NCBI RefSeq assembly: GCF_015557435.1
Contig: NZ_JADNOH010000048.1
Coordinates: forward strand, 1 to 64,000
Source: Collinsella aerofaciens
Lineage (GTDB): Bacteria; Actinomycetota; Coriobacteriia; Coriobacteriales; Coriobacteriaceae
Reading direction: 5' to 3'
Length of the DNA: 64,000 nt
The notes below the pieces were generated by a model. That model made no database searches. It saw nothing but the letters and a program-made list of their open reading frames with translations, and was not told where the DNA came from. Shown one piece after another: positions 13,795 through 23,215 of this stretch; within the stretch, counting starts at the first letter, position 1; each line of letters begins with the position of its first letter. The position numbers and the translations under genes were made by a program.

Positions 13795-16476
13795 CTAGTC
13801 TTCGAGCAGATCCTCGATAAAGCCGACGCGGTAGTTCTTGAAGATGACCTCGCCGCCGTCTTGCGTGGCATCCAGATCGACATCGCCCATGATGCCAAAG
13901 TCGTGGTCGCCATCCTCGTCGGCAAAGATCTGGTGCACGTGCCACACGTGATCGGTTTTCTCGTCGCTCTCGTCGATGGTAAACATCGCCGAACTGCGGG
14001 CGTCGCCGTCGGTGAGGATTTCCTCGTGCTGCTCGTGGTAGGCATCGAGCGCCTTTTGCCAGCGGACCTCGCTCATGCCCCAGTCCTCGTCGAGCTCGCC
14101 CAGGTCGCGGACGTGCTCGCGGGCAGCAAGGGTCACGCGGCGGAAGAGCGCGTTGCGCACCAGCAGGGTGCAGCCGCGGCGATCGGCCACGACCTCGTCG
14201 ATGCCCTGCGGCGGCGCGGCGTCGAGCGCAGCCGGGTTGCCGGCGTTCTCCCACTCGTCCACCAGGCTCGAGTCCACCGAGCGCACCACAAAGCCCAGCC
14301 ACGAAATGATGTCGCGCAAGCGCTCGTCGCGCTTCTCAATGGGCACGGTGCGATCGAGCGAGCGGTAGGCCTCGGCCAGGTAGCGCAGCAGAATGCCCTC
14401 GGAGCGGGCGATGCCGAGCTTTTGGATATAGCCCTTAAAGTCGCTCGCGCTCTCCAGCATATCGCGCAGGACGCTCTTGGGCGAGAGCTGGTAGTCGTTG
14501 GCCCAGGGCACTTCCTGGCAGTACTTATCAAAGGCGGCGTCGAGCAGCTCCTCGAGCGGCTTTTCGTAGGTGACATCTTGGATGCGCTCCAGGCGCTCCT
14601 CGTACTCGATACCGTCAGCCTTCATCTCGGCCATGGCACGGTCACGCGCGGTACGCTCCTGCGCGCGCAGCACCTGTTTGGGGTCCTCGAGCGTCGCCTC
14701 AACCATCGAGATGAGGTCCATGGTATAGGTCTCGCTCTCGGGATCAAGTAGCTCCAGCGCGGCAAGCAAAAACGGTGAGAGCGGCTGGTCGAGCGCAAAG
14801 TCTTCGGGCAGGTCGACTGTCAGCGCATAGTCGATGTCGGGCGCGGCGTCGGCTGGGGCGTCGGGTGCGGGCGGCACCTCGGTGCGCACGACGACGCCGG
14901 AGTCGATGAGCGTGGCGAAGATCTCGTCGGCGCGAACCTCGAGCTTCGCCTTTTCCTCGGGCGTTTGCAGGCTTGTCTCGATGAGGTCGTGTACGCGGGC
15001 GCGAGCGTCACCGCCCTGCTCGACCACGCTAATCACCATGGAGTGCGTGATGCGCAGGCGCGGCTTGAGCGTTTCGGGCTGCGTCTCGATCATGCGTTCA
15101 AAGGTCTGCTTGTTCCAGGTGACAAAGCCCTCGGGAGCCTTCTTCTTTTTAATCTTGCGGAGCTTTTTGGGGTCGTCGCCCGCCTTGGCCATGAGCTTGG
15201 CGTTTTCGATCTCGTGCTCCGGGGCCTCGGCGATGACCATGCCCTCGGTGTCAAAGCCCGAGCGGCCGGCGCGTCCAGCAATCTGATGGAACTCGCGGGC
15301 GCGCAGGCGACGCATTTTGTAGCCGTCGAACTTGGTAAGCGCGGTGAGGACCACGGTGTGGATGGGTACGTTGATGCCGACGCCGAGCGTGTCGGTGCCG
15401 CAGATGACGGGCAGCAAGCCCTGCTGCGCCAGGCGCTCGACCAGCAAGCGATAGCGCGGCAGCATACCGGCGTGGTGCACGCCGACGCCGCAGCTGAGCA
15501 GGCGCTTGAGAATTTTGCCAAAAGCCGTTGAGAAGCTCGTGCCCTTGGTGGCTTCCTTGATGGCCTCGCGCTGCTCCTTGCTGGCAATGCCAAAGTTGGC
15601 GAGGGACTGTGCCGTTGCAAGTGCGGCATCCTGGCTAAAGTGCACGATGTAGAGCGGAGCCTCGCCGCGGCGCATGGCGAGCTCGACGGTGCCCTCGAGC
15701 GAGGTCGTCACGTAGTCGTAGCTCAGCGGCACGGGACGCGGGGCGTCGACGACCAGGTCACAGGTGGCGCCGGTGTGCTCTTCGAGCGAGGCAGCAATGG
15801 CGGTGACATCGCCAAGTGTGGCGCTCATGAGCATGAATTGCGTGTGGGGCAGGGTGAGCAGCGGCACCTGCCAGGCCCAGCCGCGGTCGGGGTCGGCAAA
15901 GTAGTGGAACTCGTCCATGGCGACGCAGCCCACGTCGCCATCCTCGCCCTCGCGTAGCGCGTCGTTGGCAAGGATCTCGGCCGTGCAGCAGATGACGGGC
16001 GCCTTGGTATTGATGTGCGTGTCGCCGGTGATCATGCCAACGTTATCGCGGCCGAGCACCTGCACTAGGTCGAAAAACTTCTCGCTGACCAGGGCCTTGA
16101 TGGGGGCCGTGTAGTAGCAGCGCTTGCCCTGCGCCATGCCCATAAAGAGCATGCCCAGCGCGACGAGCGATTTGCCCGATCCGGTCGGTGTGCCCAAAAT
16201 GACGTGATCGCCGGCAGCCAGGTCCATGAGGGCCTCTTCCTGGTGGTCCCACAGCTCGATGCCGCGCTCGCTCGTCCATTCAAAGAAGCGCTCGAAGGCC
16301 TGGTCGGGCGTGAGCCACGGTTCGGGCTCACTGCCGTCCTCGGGCTCCCACCAGGTGGGGGAGAGCGCTCCGAGCGAGCCGAACTCGGCCTCGGTGCCTG
16401 TGCCGCCCGAGAACGAGCTGGCGGCGCCGGCGCCGGAGACGGTGCTGGCGGAAGTATCTGTCGTGGTCTGTGCCAT
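13795..16476 (-). CDS. Ski2/HelY-like DEAD/DEAH helicase with DUF3516
   Basis: This is an 893-residue superfamily-2 helicase. A disordered Ser/Gly/Thr-rich N terminus precedes the ATPase core: GTPTGSGKS (about 94-102), MDEFHYF (motif II near 187), SATLGD, and GRAGRSGFDTEG. The distal half matches the DUF3516 extension seen in actinobacterial HelY-type proteins, which are thought to unwind structured RNA. ATG at 16476 is chosen; an in-frame ATG at 16497 is possible, and the open frame to 16968 is a GC-rich artefact antisense to real sequence. trmB lies about 110 bases upstream on the same strand, so both could share a transcript. Confidence 0.88.
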   Translation of the reverse strand: MAQTTTDTSASTVSGAGAASSFSGGTGTEAEFGSLGALSPTWWEPEDGSEPEPWLTPDQAFERFFEWTSERGIELWDHQEEALMDLAAGDHVILGTPTGSGKSLVALGMLFMGMAQGKRCYYTAPIKALVSEKFFDLVQVLGRDNVGMITGDTHINTKAPVICCTAEILANDALREGEDGDVGCVAMDEFHYFADPDRGWAWQVPLLTLPHTQFMLMSATLGDVTAIAASLEEHTGATCDLVVDAPRPVPLSYDYVTTSLEGTVELAMRRGEAPLYIVHFSQDAALATAQSLANFGIASKEQREAIKEATKGTSFSTAFGKILKRLLSCGVGVHHAGMLPRYRLLVERLAQQGLLPVICGTDTLGVGINVPIHTVVLTALTKFDGYKMRRLRAREFHQIAGRAGRSGFDTEGMVIAEAPEHEIENAKLMAKAGDDPKKLRKIKKKKAPEGFVTWNKQTFERMIETQPETLKPRLRITHSMVISVVEQGGDARARVHDLIETSLQTPEEKAKLEVRADEIFATLIDSGVVVRTEVPPAPDAPADAAPDIDYALTVDLPEDFALDQPLSPFLLAALELLDPESETYTMDLISMVEATLEDPKQVLRAQERTARDRAMAEMKADGIEYEERLERIQDVTYEKPLEELLDAAFDKYCQEVPWANDYQLSPKSVLRDMLESASDFKGYIQKLGIARSEGILLRYLAEAYRSLDRTVPIEKRDERLRDIISWLGFVVRSVDSSLVDEWENAGNPAALDAAPPQGIDEVVADRRGCTLLVRNALFRRVTLAAREHVRDLGELDEDWGMSEVRWQKALDAYHEQHEEILTDGDARSSAMFTIDESDEKTDHVWHVHQIFADEDGDHDFGIMGDVDLDATQDGGEVIFKNYRVGFIEDLLED

Positions 16477-16585
16477 GTGGTTTGCTTTCTCTCGCATTTG
16501 TCCGCCATCCATTATGGCGTAGCGGCGGCGTGGGGCGCCAGCGCGCGAGAAAATGCAGGAAATGGGCGTGTGATGCGAGCGGTCG

Positions 16586-17425
16586 TTAGCGTTCTTGCGG
16601 CAGGCGCTTCTTACCCTTGCGGGCGCGGTTCTTAAAGTTCTCGACGGCCTCTTCCATGCCGAGGGGCACGTAGGTGAGCTCATCGAGGTCGTCGGGCAGG
16701 TAGCAGGCGAGGCTCTGCTCCTGCGCTCGGCCTGCCGCGAGCTGCTCTTCGGTAGGCTCCGCGCCGGGTGTGGCGCAGATGCCGTAGACAACGGCGCCCA
16801 TCTCGCGCGTGCGGCATTCGTACTCGGTCTCGGGATGCTCAGGATGGTCGCGGCGCACGTCGTCGCTCGCCCAAAGCGTATCGTAGCCGGCCGCGGCAAA
16901 CTGCCCCAGGGCGTAGTCGCGCAACGGCTTGCTGTCGGTGCGCAGCGTGACGGTGGCGCCGGCAGCAAAGAGCGGGCGGTAGAGCATCAGATGGTCGACA
17001 TGGACAAGTCGCTTTTTGGCGTACTTGGCCTTGGGCTGTGGCGTCGGAAAGTTGATGGTGATGGCATCGAGCTCGCCTGCGGCGAACAGCTGCGGCAGCG
17101 ATGCGGCGCCTCGGGGTAGCACGAGCGCATTGGGCAGCTCCTGTTCGCAGATCTTTTGGGCGGCATAGGCAATGCAGATGGGCTCCTGGTCCATGCCGAT
17201 AAAGAGGGTATCGGGCTCGCGGTGGGCGCGCTCAACCAGGTAGGTTCCTTTGCCGCAGCCCAGGTCGAGATGAAGTCGGGCGAAGGGCTTGTCGCCAGCC
17301 GGCGTGCATGCCTCACACCAGTGTCCGGCATAGTTCTCGGGGTTCGTCTCGATGGCGTCGGCGTAGCGCTCCAGGCGCTCCTCGAGCACAAAGTTCTTAG
17401 GCGTGCGAACGTGGACGGCTCCCAT
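16586..17425 (-). CDS. trmB: tRNA (guanine-N7-)-methyltransferase TrmB
   Basis: This enzyme methylates G46 of tRNA with SAM. The 279 residues include the SAM loop HLDLGCGKGTYLVE, the acidic FIGMDQE, and the TrmB signature region INFPTPQPKAKYAKKRL. The family consensus there is close to NFPDPWPKKRHHKRRL, so the Asp and Trp are replaced by Thr and Gln in this protein. The C-terminal ~60 residues, with a basic KNRARKGKKRL tail, extend beyond typical TrmB. The start follows AAGGAG at 17425. I keep the name, with the signature change as a caveat. Confidence 0.82.
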   Translation of the reverse strand: MGAVHVRTPKNFVLEERLERYADAIETNPENYAGHWCEACTPAGDKPFARLHLDLGCGKGTYLVERAHREPDTLFIGMDQEPICIAYAAQKICEQELPNALVLPRGAASLPQLFAAGELDAITINFPTPQPKAKYAKKRLVHVDHLMLYRPLFAAGATVTLRTDSKPLRDYALGQFAAAGYDTLWASDDVRRDHPEHPETEYECRTREMGAVVYGICATPGAEPTEEQLAAGRAQEQSLACYLPDDLDELTYVPLGMEEAVENFKNRARKGKKRLPQER

Positions 17426-17543
17426 GAGACTCCTTGGTCATAAGTATGGAACGCATGGCTGAACGCTCCGGCAATGGGTTGGAAAGGGGCGGGCGCAATG
17501 TGCCCGAAAGTTGCGGTGCGACTCAGCGGCGAGTCGCTTGGTC

Positions 17544-18416
17544 CTACAGGCGCTTAAGAATTACATAGCGATTGAGTTCGCCGCTGCGACCATCGGCATG
17601 GAAGCGCTCAAGCTCGCGCACGGGGACCTCGCCGCTCTTGTAGAACGTGCGCACGCCGCGCACCAGGTCGGTGATCTGCTGATCGTCAAAGTGGTGGCAA
17701 TAGCGGTAAGCGTGGCGGTCGTTTTGCCAGCCAATGAGGTGGTCGCCGGCTTCAAACTGCGTGGAGTCGTAACCCTCAAACGGCGGGGTGAGCTCGGCGC
17801 GGGCCTCGGCGCGAACGGCCTTGCGCGCCATGCGCTCGTCGTTCATAAACTCCCAAAAGCTGATGGCGATGATGCCGCCCGGGCGCGTTTGGCGCACCAG
17901 GGCGTCGAGCACGCGTACGCGGTACTCACACGACGGCACGTGGTGCATAAATCCAAAGCAGACCGAGATGTCGGCGAGCGGGGCGTCGAAAAGCACGTCG
18001 GGTGTTTCGGCGGGGTTGAGCTTCATGAGGGCGTCGAGCACGTCGAGTTCCTGGAAGTGCAGGTTGGGAATGCGCAGGGCGTGACCATGTGCATCGATAG
18101 CCAGGTCTTGGCACGAGTCGACGCCATAGAACTCAAACGGGCAGCTGGCATCTGCCGAGGGGTTTGCGCCGTCGACGCCCTTGGCGGCAAGCGTGCCGCC
18201 GGCGGCAAAGTTCTCGAATCGCATATTGCCGCAGGCAAGGTCGAAGACGCGTACGGGGCGCTCAATTGTGGCAACGTCGAGCTGTTCGAGCGCGATATCC
18301 ATGGTGCGCACCCAGCCGGGCCACGGTGCTTGACGGGTATCGGAAAAGGAGGCGGAGTGCTCGCGATAGAACGTATTGTTGAGCTGGATGAGCGATGAGG
18401 CGAAATCGCGGTTCAC
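17544..18416 (-). CDS. class-I SAM-dependent methyltransferase
   Basis: This protein of about 290 residues has a Rossmann methyltransferase core: VRVFDLACGNMRFENF as the SAM loop, FYGVDSC as the acidic strand end, then a long PGGIIAISFWE block. No substrate is identifiable. GTG at 18416 follows GGAGGGAG and is a better start than ATG at 18464, which has none. The frame is open further, to 19241, but that part lies antisense to the XRE regulator and is rejected. It is transcribed toward trmB, about 120 bases upstream of it. Confidence 0.8.
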   Translation of the reverse strand: MNRDFASSLIQLNNTFYREHSASFSDTRQAPWPGWVRTMDIALEQLDVATIERPVRVFDLACGNMRFENFAAGGTLAAKGVDGANPSADASCPFEFYGVDSCQDLAIDAHGHALRIPNLHFQELDVLDALMKLNPAETPDVLFDAPLADISVCFGFMHHVPSCEYRVRVLDALVRQTRPGGIIAISFWEFMNDERMARKAVRAEARAELTPPFEGYDSTQFEAGDHLIGWQNDRHAYRYCHHFDDQQITDLVRGVRTFYKSGEVPVRELERFHADGRSGELNRYVILKRL

Positions 18417-18683
18417 GGCGCGGGACTCCCTCCGTTGGCGGTGCGGAATAAACGGTACGACCATACTACCGTTATCGCCGCAACGGGGACAACCGGGCTG
18501 CGGGTCATTGCTTGGTTTGGACACATTTTCGCAGCTCATGCGCGCCCGCAACCGCCGGTTGTCAAAAATCCCACTAAAATAGGTGGCATGTTTTTGGCGG
18601 TGGCGGATAGATTTTAACTGTGCAAGGCGCCTTAAGAACAAAAGCGGTCCGGCGGCACGGCTGGCAAAAGCATAGGAGGAACC

Positions 18684-19406
18684 ATGAATGTAGAAACTGC
18701 GCAGCGGCTCGCCGACCTTCGCCGCAGCAAAGGCTTTAGCCAAGAAGGGCTGGCGCGAAAGCTGGGGCTGTCGCGCCAGGCGGTCAGCAAATGGGAGCGC
18801 GCGGAGAGCTCGCCCGATACCGAGAACCTGATCTCGCTCGCCAAGCTTTATGGCGTGAGTCTGGACGAGCTGCTCAATCCGAGCGACGAGATCGAGGACG
18901 ATATCGAGTTTGAGAACGAGGACCGCGCCCGCCAGCGCGAGGCCGAGGCGGCAGAGCGCGCTCGCACCCATGAGGCGGCGGTGCGCGCCACCGAAGCGGC
19001 AACGCAGGCGAGTGATGCCGCGGCTAAGGCGGCACAGGCGGCAAGCTGGAGTGCACAGGCCGCCAACGCTGCTACGGCGCAGGCGACGAGTGGCCACGCA
19101 GTTGGCTCGACTCCGGTGAAGGGCCCCTTCCAGTCGTTCCCGTATTGGGCCGTGTGCTGGCTGCTGTTCTTTTTGCTGATGTTCCTGGTTGGTGCCAGCC
19201 CTTTTCCCGCACTGATCTTCTTTACGATTCCCATCTATCACTGGGTGGCGCGTGCGCTCGATGGCGATTGGGCGCGCGGGGATATCCAGGTTGGTCCGGC
19301 GCCGGTGGCGGTCAAGGCCCAGGGGAAGGATACTTCTGCGGAACCTGATGCTGACGTGGCTACCGCAGCCACCGCTGAGCCGTGTGCCAAAGAGGGTGAC
19401 GAATGA
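18684..19406 (+). CDS. membrane-anchored XRE-family regulator
   Basis: This 240-residue protein has an N-terminal XRE/Cro helix-turn-helix (about 5-60, with RKLGLSRQAVSKWERAESSP as the core), an Ala-rich charged coiled-coil linker (about 75-130), two hydrophobic helices (about 148-185) and a cytosolic tail. This layout suggests a DNA-binding protein held at the membrane. AGGAGG lies at ideal spacing before the start. The stop overlaps the start of the DUF4097 gene by four bases, so the two are translationally coupled and probably form a sensing pair. Confidence 0.88.
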   Translation: MNVETAQRLADLRRSKGFSQEGLARKLGLSRQAVSKWERAESSPDTENLISLAKLYGVSLDELLNPSDEIEDDIEFENEDRARQREAEAAERARTHEAAVRATEAATQASDAAAKAAQAASWSAQAANAATAQATSGHAVGSTPVKGPFQSFPYWAVCWLLFFLLMFLVGASPFPALIFFTIPIYHWVARALDGDWARGDIQVGPAPVAVKAQGKDTSAEPDADVATAATAEPCAKEGDE

Positions 19407-20302
19407 TGAAGCTTTCGCATGAATCCAGGCTGCGTCTGGGCGTTGGCATCGGAGCGTTTGTGCTCATCATCGGGCTTGTTTTTGGCATTTCACGGACTTT
19501 GATTCATTATGATGGCCCGTGGGATCTCGACGATGTCGTATCCGGCTTGTCTGGTATGGACGATGCGGTTGACGAGGACAATCTCTTGGACGACGGCAGC
19601 TATTCCGCTCGGCCTCAGCAACTTTCGAGCGAAACGTTTGATGCCGACGCGTTCACATCGCTTGACCTGGATGTGACGTCGGGCACGGTCGAGGTCAAAC
19701 ACGTCTCCGGCGGGCCGGTGCGCGTAATTGAAAGCGGTCGCGTGGCAACGGGGACCGTTGCCTTCGATGCGGCAACCCAGAACCTGGCCGAAATCAAGGG
19801 CTCTACGCTCAAGATTCGCCAGTTCGATTGCGATGACGAGCGCGCCATTGACCGCACGGTTACCGTCGAACTGCCGCGCGAAGTTGCCGATAACCTGGTC
19901 GGCATTACGGCGAAGGTGGGATCGGGTGATCTGACGGTCGCGGGCATTGCGTGCCATGACCTCAACCTGACTTTGGACTCGGGAGATGTTGAGTTTACTG
20001 GCACCGTGACCGATACCCTGAATGCCGAGGTCGGTTCGGGCGATGTGACGCTCGAGCTTTACCAGGCCCCCGCGAAGTCGATGGACGTGAGTGTGGGCTC
20101 GGGCGATGTGGAGATGACGGTTCCGAACTCGACGGGCTTTAAGGCGAGCCTCACCTTGGGCAGCGGCGACTTCGAGAGCGATTTCCTTCCGCTTGGCTAC
20201 GACGGCGAGACCATTTTGAATCTTGAATTCGATAACGGTGACAAGTCTGCCACGTATCGTTTTGAGGTCGGTTCGGGCGACATGTCGTTTGATCCGGAGT
20301 GA
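19403..20302 (+). CDS. DUF4097 beta-repeat membrane protein
   Basis: This 299-residue protein has one N-terminal membrane segment (about 12-30) and an extracellular beta-rich domain of the DUF4097 type. Six short repeats of the form V/L-G/D-S-G-D are evenly spaced (KVGSGDL, TLDSGDVEF, EVGSGDVTL, VSVGSGDVEM, LTLGSGDFES, EVGSGDMSF), the hallmark of a right-handed beta structure. In related operons such proteins accompany XRE or PspC-like regulators. Here it overlaps the XRE gene and likely acts as its outer partner. The function remains unknown. Confidence 0.82.
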   Translation: MMKLSHESRLRLGVGIGAFVLIIGLVFGISRTLIHYDGPWDLDDVVSGLSGMDDAVDEDNLLDDGSYSARPQQLSSETFDADAFTSLDLDVTSGTVEVKHVSGGPVRVIESGRVATGTVAFDAATQNLAEIKGSTLKIRQFDCDDERAIDRTVTVELPREVADNLVGITAKVGSGDLTVAGIACHDLNLTLDSGDVEFTGTVTDTLNAEVGSGDVTLELYQAPAKSMDVSVGSGDVEMTVPNSTGFKASLTLGSGDFESDFLPLGYDGETILNLEFDNGDKSATYRFEVGSGDMSFDPE

Positions 20303-20353
20303 TGGCTGCGGGCTGGTCCGCAAGCATAGATGCTTAGACGCGCTGTTTGATGG

Positions 20354-20388
20354 AGGCGCCGGAGCCGTGGTCGGCTCCGGCGCCTTTG
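20354..20388 (+). terminator. terminator of the XRE-DUF4097 pair
   Basis: AGGCGCCGGAGCC (20354-20366) is exactly complementary to 20373-20385 and is followed by TTGCCTTT. Confidence 0.85.
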
Positions 20389-20404
20389 CCTTTACAATGG
20401 GGGC

Positions 20405-22309
20405 ATGGAACAGATTATTTTGAACATACTCGAGGCCCTGCGTCGCGGTGAGACCGTGGACGACAAGGCGCTCGTCAAACTGATACATGCCGAGGCGCGT
20501 CGTGAGGGCGCCGACAAGCGCGATCTGGCCAAGCGTCGCCTGCTGCCGTTTTACCAGCGGGTGAAGCGCGAGGAACCGGCGCGTTGGGCTGGGTGGAATG
20601 TCGATGCCGAGCTGGAGCGTCAACTGCTGCAGGTCCTGCGCATGAAGCCGCGCCGCACGGCTTCGGGCGTGGCGACCATTACCGTCATCACCAAGCCGTG
20701 GCCGTGCTCGGGCGATTGCCTGTTTTGTCCCAACGATTTGCGCATGCCTAAAAGTTATCTGCATGCCGAGCCGGCGTGCGCCCGTGCGGAGCAAAATTGC
20801 TTCGACCCGTATCTGCAGGTGAGCGCTCGTCTGACCGCGCTTTCGCAGATGGGGCATGCGACCGACAAGATTGAGCTTATCGTGCTCGGCGGTACCTGGA
20901 GCGACTATCCGCAAGGGTATCAGACGTGGTTTATGTCGGAGCTCTTCCGCGCGCTCAATGACGATGCCGTCGCCGGCGTGGCTGCCAACCCCATGTTGGC
21001 GCGTCCGGGCATCAGTCGTGTCGAGGCAGGGCGTCTGCTCGATGACGCTCCCGCCGACGCCTTGCCGCCGGTGGTAACAGAGCGCCGTGAGCGCTATCGG
21101 GCTGCCGGTATTGCGACCGACGAGGCCGAGCTTGCGAGCGGTGTTGCCGACGAGCAGGGGCGTGTGGATGCTGCCGTGGGCGGCTATAACCGTGCGGTGC
21201 GTCGTCTGTACGGCCCCGGCACGCCGTGGGGCGAGGTCGCCGAGTGGCAGACGGCCACGATGGAGGAGCTCGGGCGTCAACAGCGCATCAACGAGACGGC
21301 GAAGCATCGCGTGGTGGGCCTCGTTATCGAGACGCGTCCCGATGCCGTGACGCCACAGGCCCTCACACTCATCCGCCGTCTGGGCTGCACCAAGATTCAG
21401 ATGGGCATCCAGAGCCTCGACCAGCACCTGCTCGATATCAATGAGCGTCGCATCACGGTGGCGCAGATTGAGCGGGCGTTTTCGCTCGCGCGTCTGTTTG
21501 GCTTTAAGATCCATGCGCATTTTATGCTCAACTTGCTGGGCGCCACGCCCGAGGGGGATAAGCGCGACTACGAGCGTTTTATGACCGAGGGCGCCTTTAT
21601 GCCCGACGAGGTCAAGGTCTACCCATGCGCGCTCATCGAGGGTTCGCGCCTGGTGGGCTGTTATGAGCTCGGCGAGTGGCGTCCCTATACCGAGGACGAG
21701 CTGCTCGATGTGTTGGCCGACGACATCGTGGTGACGCCGGCATTCTGCCGCATCAGCCGCATGATTCGCGACTTTAGCTCCGATGACATTATGGTGGGCA
21801 ATAAGAAGCCCAACCTGCGCCAGCTGGTCGAGAATCGCCTGGCCGCTCGCGGCGACGGTGCGACGGTGCGTGAGATTCGCTATCGCGAGATCAGCACGGC
21901 GGGTGCCGACCTGGATGAGCTGTCTCTTGACGAGGTTGCCTACGAGACCCCGGTGACGGGCGAGCGCTTTTTGCAGTGGGTGACACCACAGGGCAAGATC
22001 GCGGGCATTTTGCGCTTATCGCTGCCCGACCGCGCATTTGTTGCCGCACATGCGGACGAGTTGCCGACGACGCCGGACGAGGCGATGATTCGCGAGGTAC
22101 ACGTGTATGGCATGGCGGCGCGAGTGGGCGATCAGGGCCAGGCGGCGCAGCATCATGGGCTGGGCCGTTCGCTGGTGGAGCGTGCATGTCAGATTGCTCG
22201 GGATGCGGGCTATGCGCACATTAACGTGATTAGCGCGATCGGTACGCGTGAGTACTATCGTCACCTGGGTTTTTACGACCATGGACTCTATCTGCAAAAG
22301 GAGCTCTAG
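20405..22309 (+). CDS. Elp3-like tRNA uridine-34 acetyltransferase (radical SAM + GNAT)
   Basis: This 634-residue bacterial Elp3 homologue belongs to a family that uses a 4Fe-4S cluster, SAM and acetyl-CoA to start cm5U34-type tRNA modification. The radical-SAM triad CSGDC-x2-C is at Cys101, Cys105 and Cys108, GLVIETRPD follows, and the C-terminal GNAT fold ends with GLGRSLVERA and YYRHLGFYDHG. The length fits the family's normal range. The gene ends with TAG directly followed by ATG of the next gene, indicating an operon. Confidence 0.92.
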   Translation: MEQIILNILEALRRGETVDDKALVKLIHAEARREGADKRDLAKRRLLPFYQRVKREEPARWAGWNVDAELERQLLQVLRMKPRRTASGVATITVITKPWPCSGDCLFCPNDLRMPKSYLHAEPACARAEQNCFDPYLQVSARLTALSQMGHATDKIELIVLGGTWSDYPQGYQTWFMSELFRALNDDAVAGVAANPMLARPGISRVEAGRLLDDAPADALPPVVTERRERYRAAGIATDEAELASGVADEQGRVDAAVGGYNRAVRRLYGPGTPWGEVAEWQTATMEELGRQQRINETAKHRVVGLVIETRPDAVTPQALTLIRRLGCTKIQMGIQSLDQHLLDINERRITVAQIERAFSLARLFGFKIHAHFMLNLLGATPEGDKRDYERFMTEGAFMPDEVKVYPCALIEGSRLVGCYELGEWRPYTEDELLDVLADDIVVTPAFCRISRMIRDFSSDDIMVGNKKPNLRQLVENRLAARGDGATVREIRYREISTAGADLDELSLDEVAYETPVTGERFLQWVTPQGKIAGILRLSLPDRAFVAAHADELPTTPDEAMIREVHVYGMAARVGDQGQAAQHHGLGRSLVERACQIARDAGYAHINVISAIGTREYYRHLGFYDHGLYLQKEL

Positions 22310-23188
22310 ATGAACAAGCCGGGTGTTTCTGCCGGGGTTGTTGCCGGTGTTGCCTTGGGAGCTGCTGCGCTTGGTGCGGCCGCTGTCGCTGTTCGCGCTG
22401 CCTGCTTGCAGGTCGCGCGGACTCGTAATGGGCTGGCACGCGTAAAGCGCGTGCACGATGAGGGCGGCGATGAGATTCGCGTGCTCGTGCAGGGCGGCGT
22501 CTACCAAAGCGCAAGCTATGTTGGCGATCGTTGGGCAGAGCCGGTCTTTGCGTACTATCGTGCATTTGACGATGTGTTTGAGGCCGAGGACGCAATGCGT
22601 GACGCTTATGGTCACGGTATCGACCGTACGCTTATGCTGGGCGGCGGTGGGTTTGCCTATCCCAAGTTCGCGCTGATGTCGCACGAGGGCTTGCGCATGG
22701 ACGTTATCGAGTATGACGGAGAGATTACGCGCCTGGCGCGCCGCTGGTTCTATCTGGACGAACTGGAGCGCGCGGTGGGCGACCGCTTGCGGGTGATTAC
22801 CGCTGAGGCTCGCTCGTATCTGGGTGTGACGAGCGTGGGTCATCATCGCTACGACGTGGTCGTGAGCGATTGCTTTGGCGGTGTCGAGCCCGTGCGCGAG
22901 CTGGCGACGGTTGAGGCGTTGCGTTTGGTGCGAGGCAGCCTGAATCCCGGGGGTATCTACGTTGCCAATATCGTGAGCGCAAACGAGGGGAGCGACGTGA
23001 CGTTCCTGCGCGACTGCGCTGCCACGGCACTCGAGGTATTCGCCCACGCCTGGGTGGTCCCATGCGGTGATGCGGAGTTCGGCGGCGAGGAGAACTACCT
23101 GCTCATCGCCAGCGACGGCGACTACGCCTTTGCCGAAGCCGTGCCCTTCGACGCTGACTTCCTCGGCACCGTCCTTCACGACAAGTAA
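22310..23188 (+). CDS. spermidine-synthase-like methyltransferase-fold protein
   Basis: This 292-residue protein starts with a hydrophobic Ala/Gly/Val segment (about 7-30) that could anchor it to the membrane. The rest has the spermidine-synthase-type Rossmann fold: a TLMLGGGGFAYPKF SAM loop, DVIEYDGEIT as the acidic strand end, and DVVVSDCFGGVEP in the catalytic-loop position. True polyamine synthases have a longer N-terminal beta domain, missing here. It more closely resembles the stand-alone 'fused MFS/spermidine synthase' type proteins of unknown substrate. It directly follows the Elp3-like gene. Confidence 0.78.
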   Translation: MNKPGVSAGVVAGVALGAAALGAAAVAVRAACLQVARTRNGLARVKRVHDEGGDEIRVLVQGGVYQSASYVGDRWAEPVFAYYRAFDDVFEAEDAMRDAYGHGIDRTLMLGGGGFAYPKFALMSHEGLRMDVIEYDGEITRLARRWFYLDELERAVGDRLRVITAEARSYLGVTSVGHHRYDVVVSDCFGGVEPVRELATVEALRLVRGSLNPGGIYVANIVSANEGSDVTFLRDCAATALEVFAHAWVVPCGDAEFGGEENYLLIASDGDYAFAEAVPFDADFLGTVLHDK

Positions 23189-23215
23189 GTCTCCCCGTCC
23201 CAAAAAAGACTGGTC

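Noticed and set aside
16477-16968. Long N-terminal extension of the HelY-like helicase (to 1057 residues)
   Set aside because: The extra residues are Arg/Pro/Ser-rich frame noise overlapping the trmB coding region; a start at 16476 gives a normal N terminus.
18417-19241. Upstream extension of the methyltransferase frame
   Set aside because: It runs antisense to the XRE regulator, which has a strong ribosome-binding site and clear motifs. GTG at 18416 has its own GGAGGGAG.
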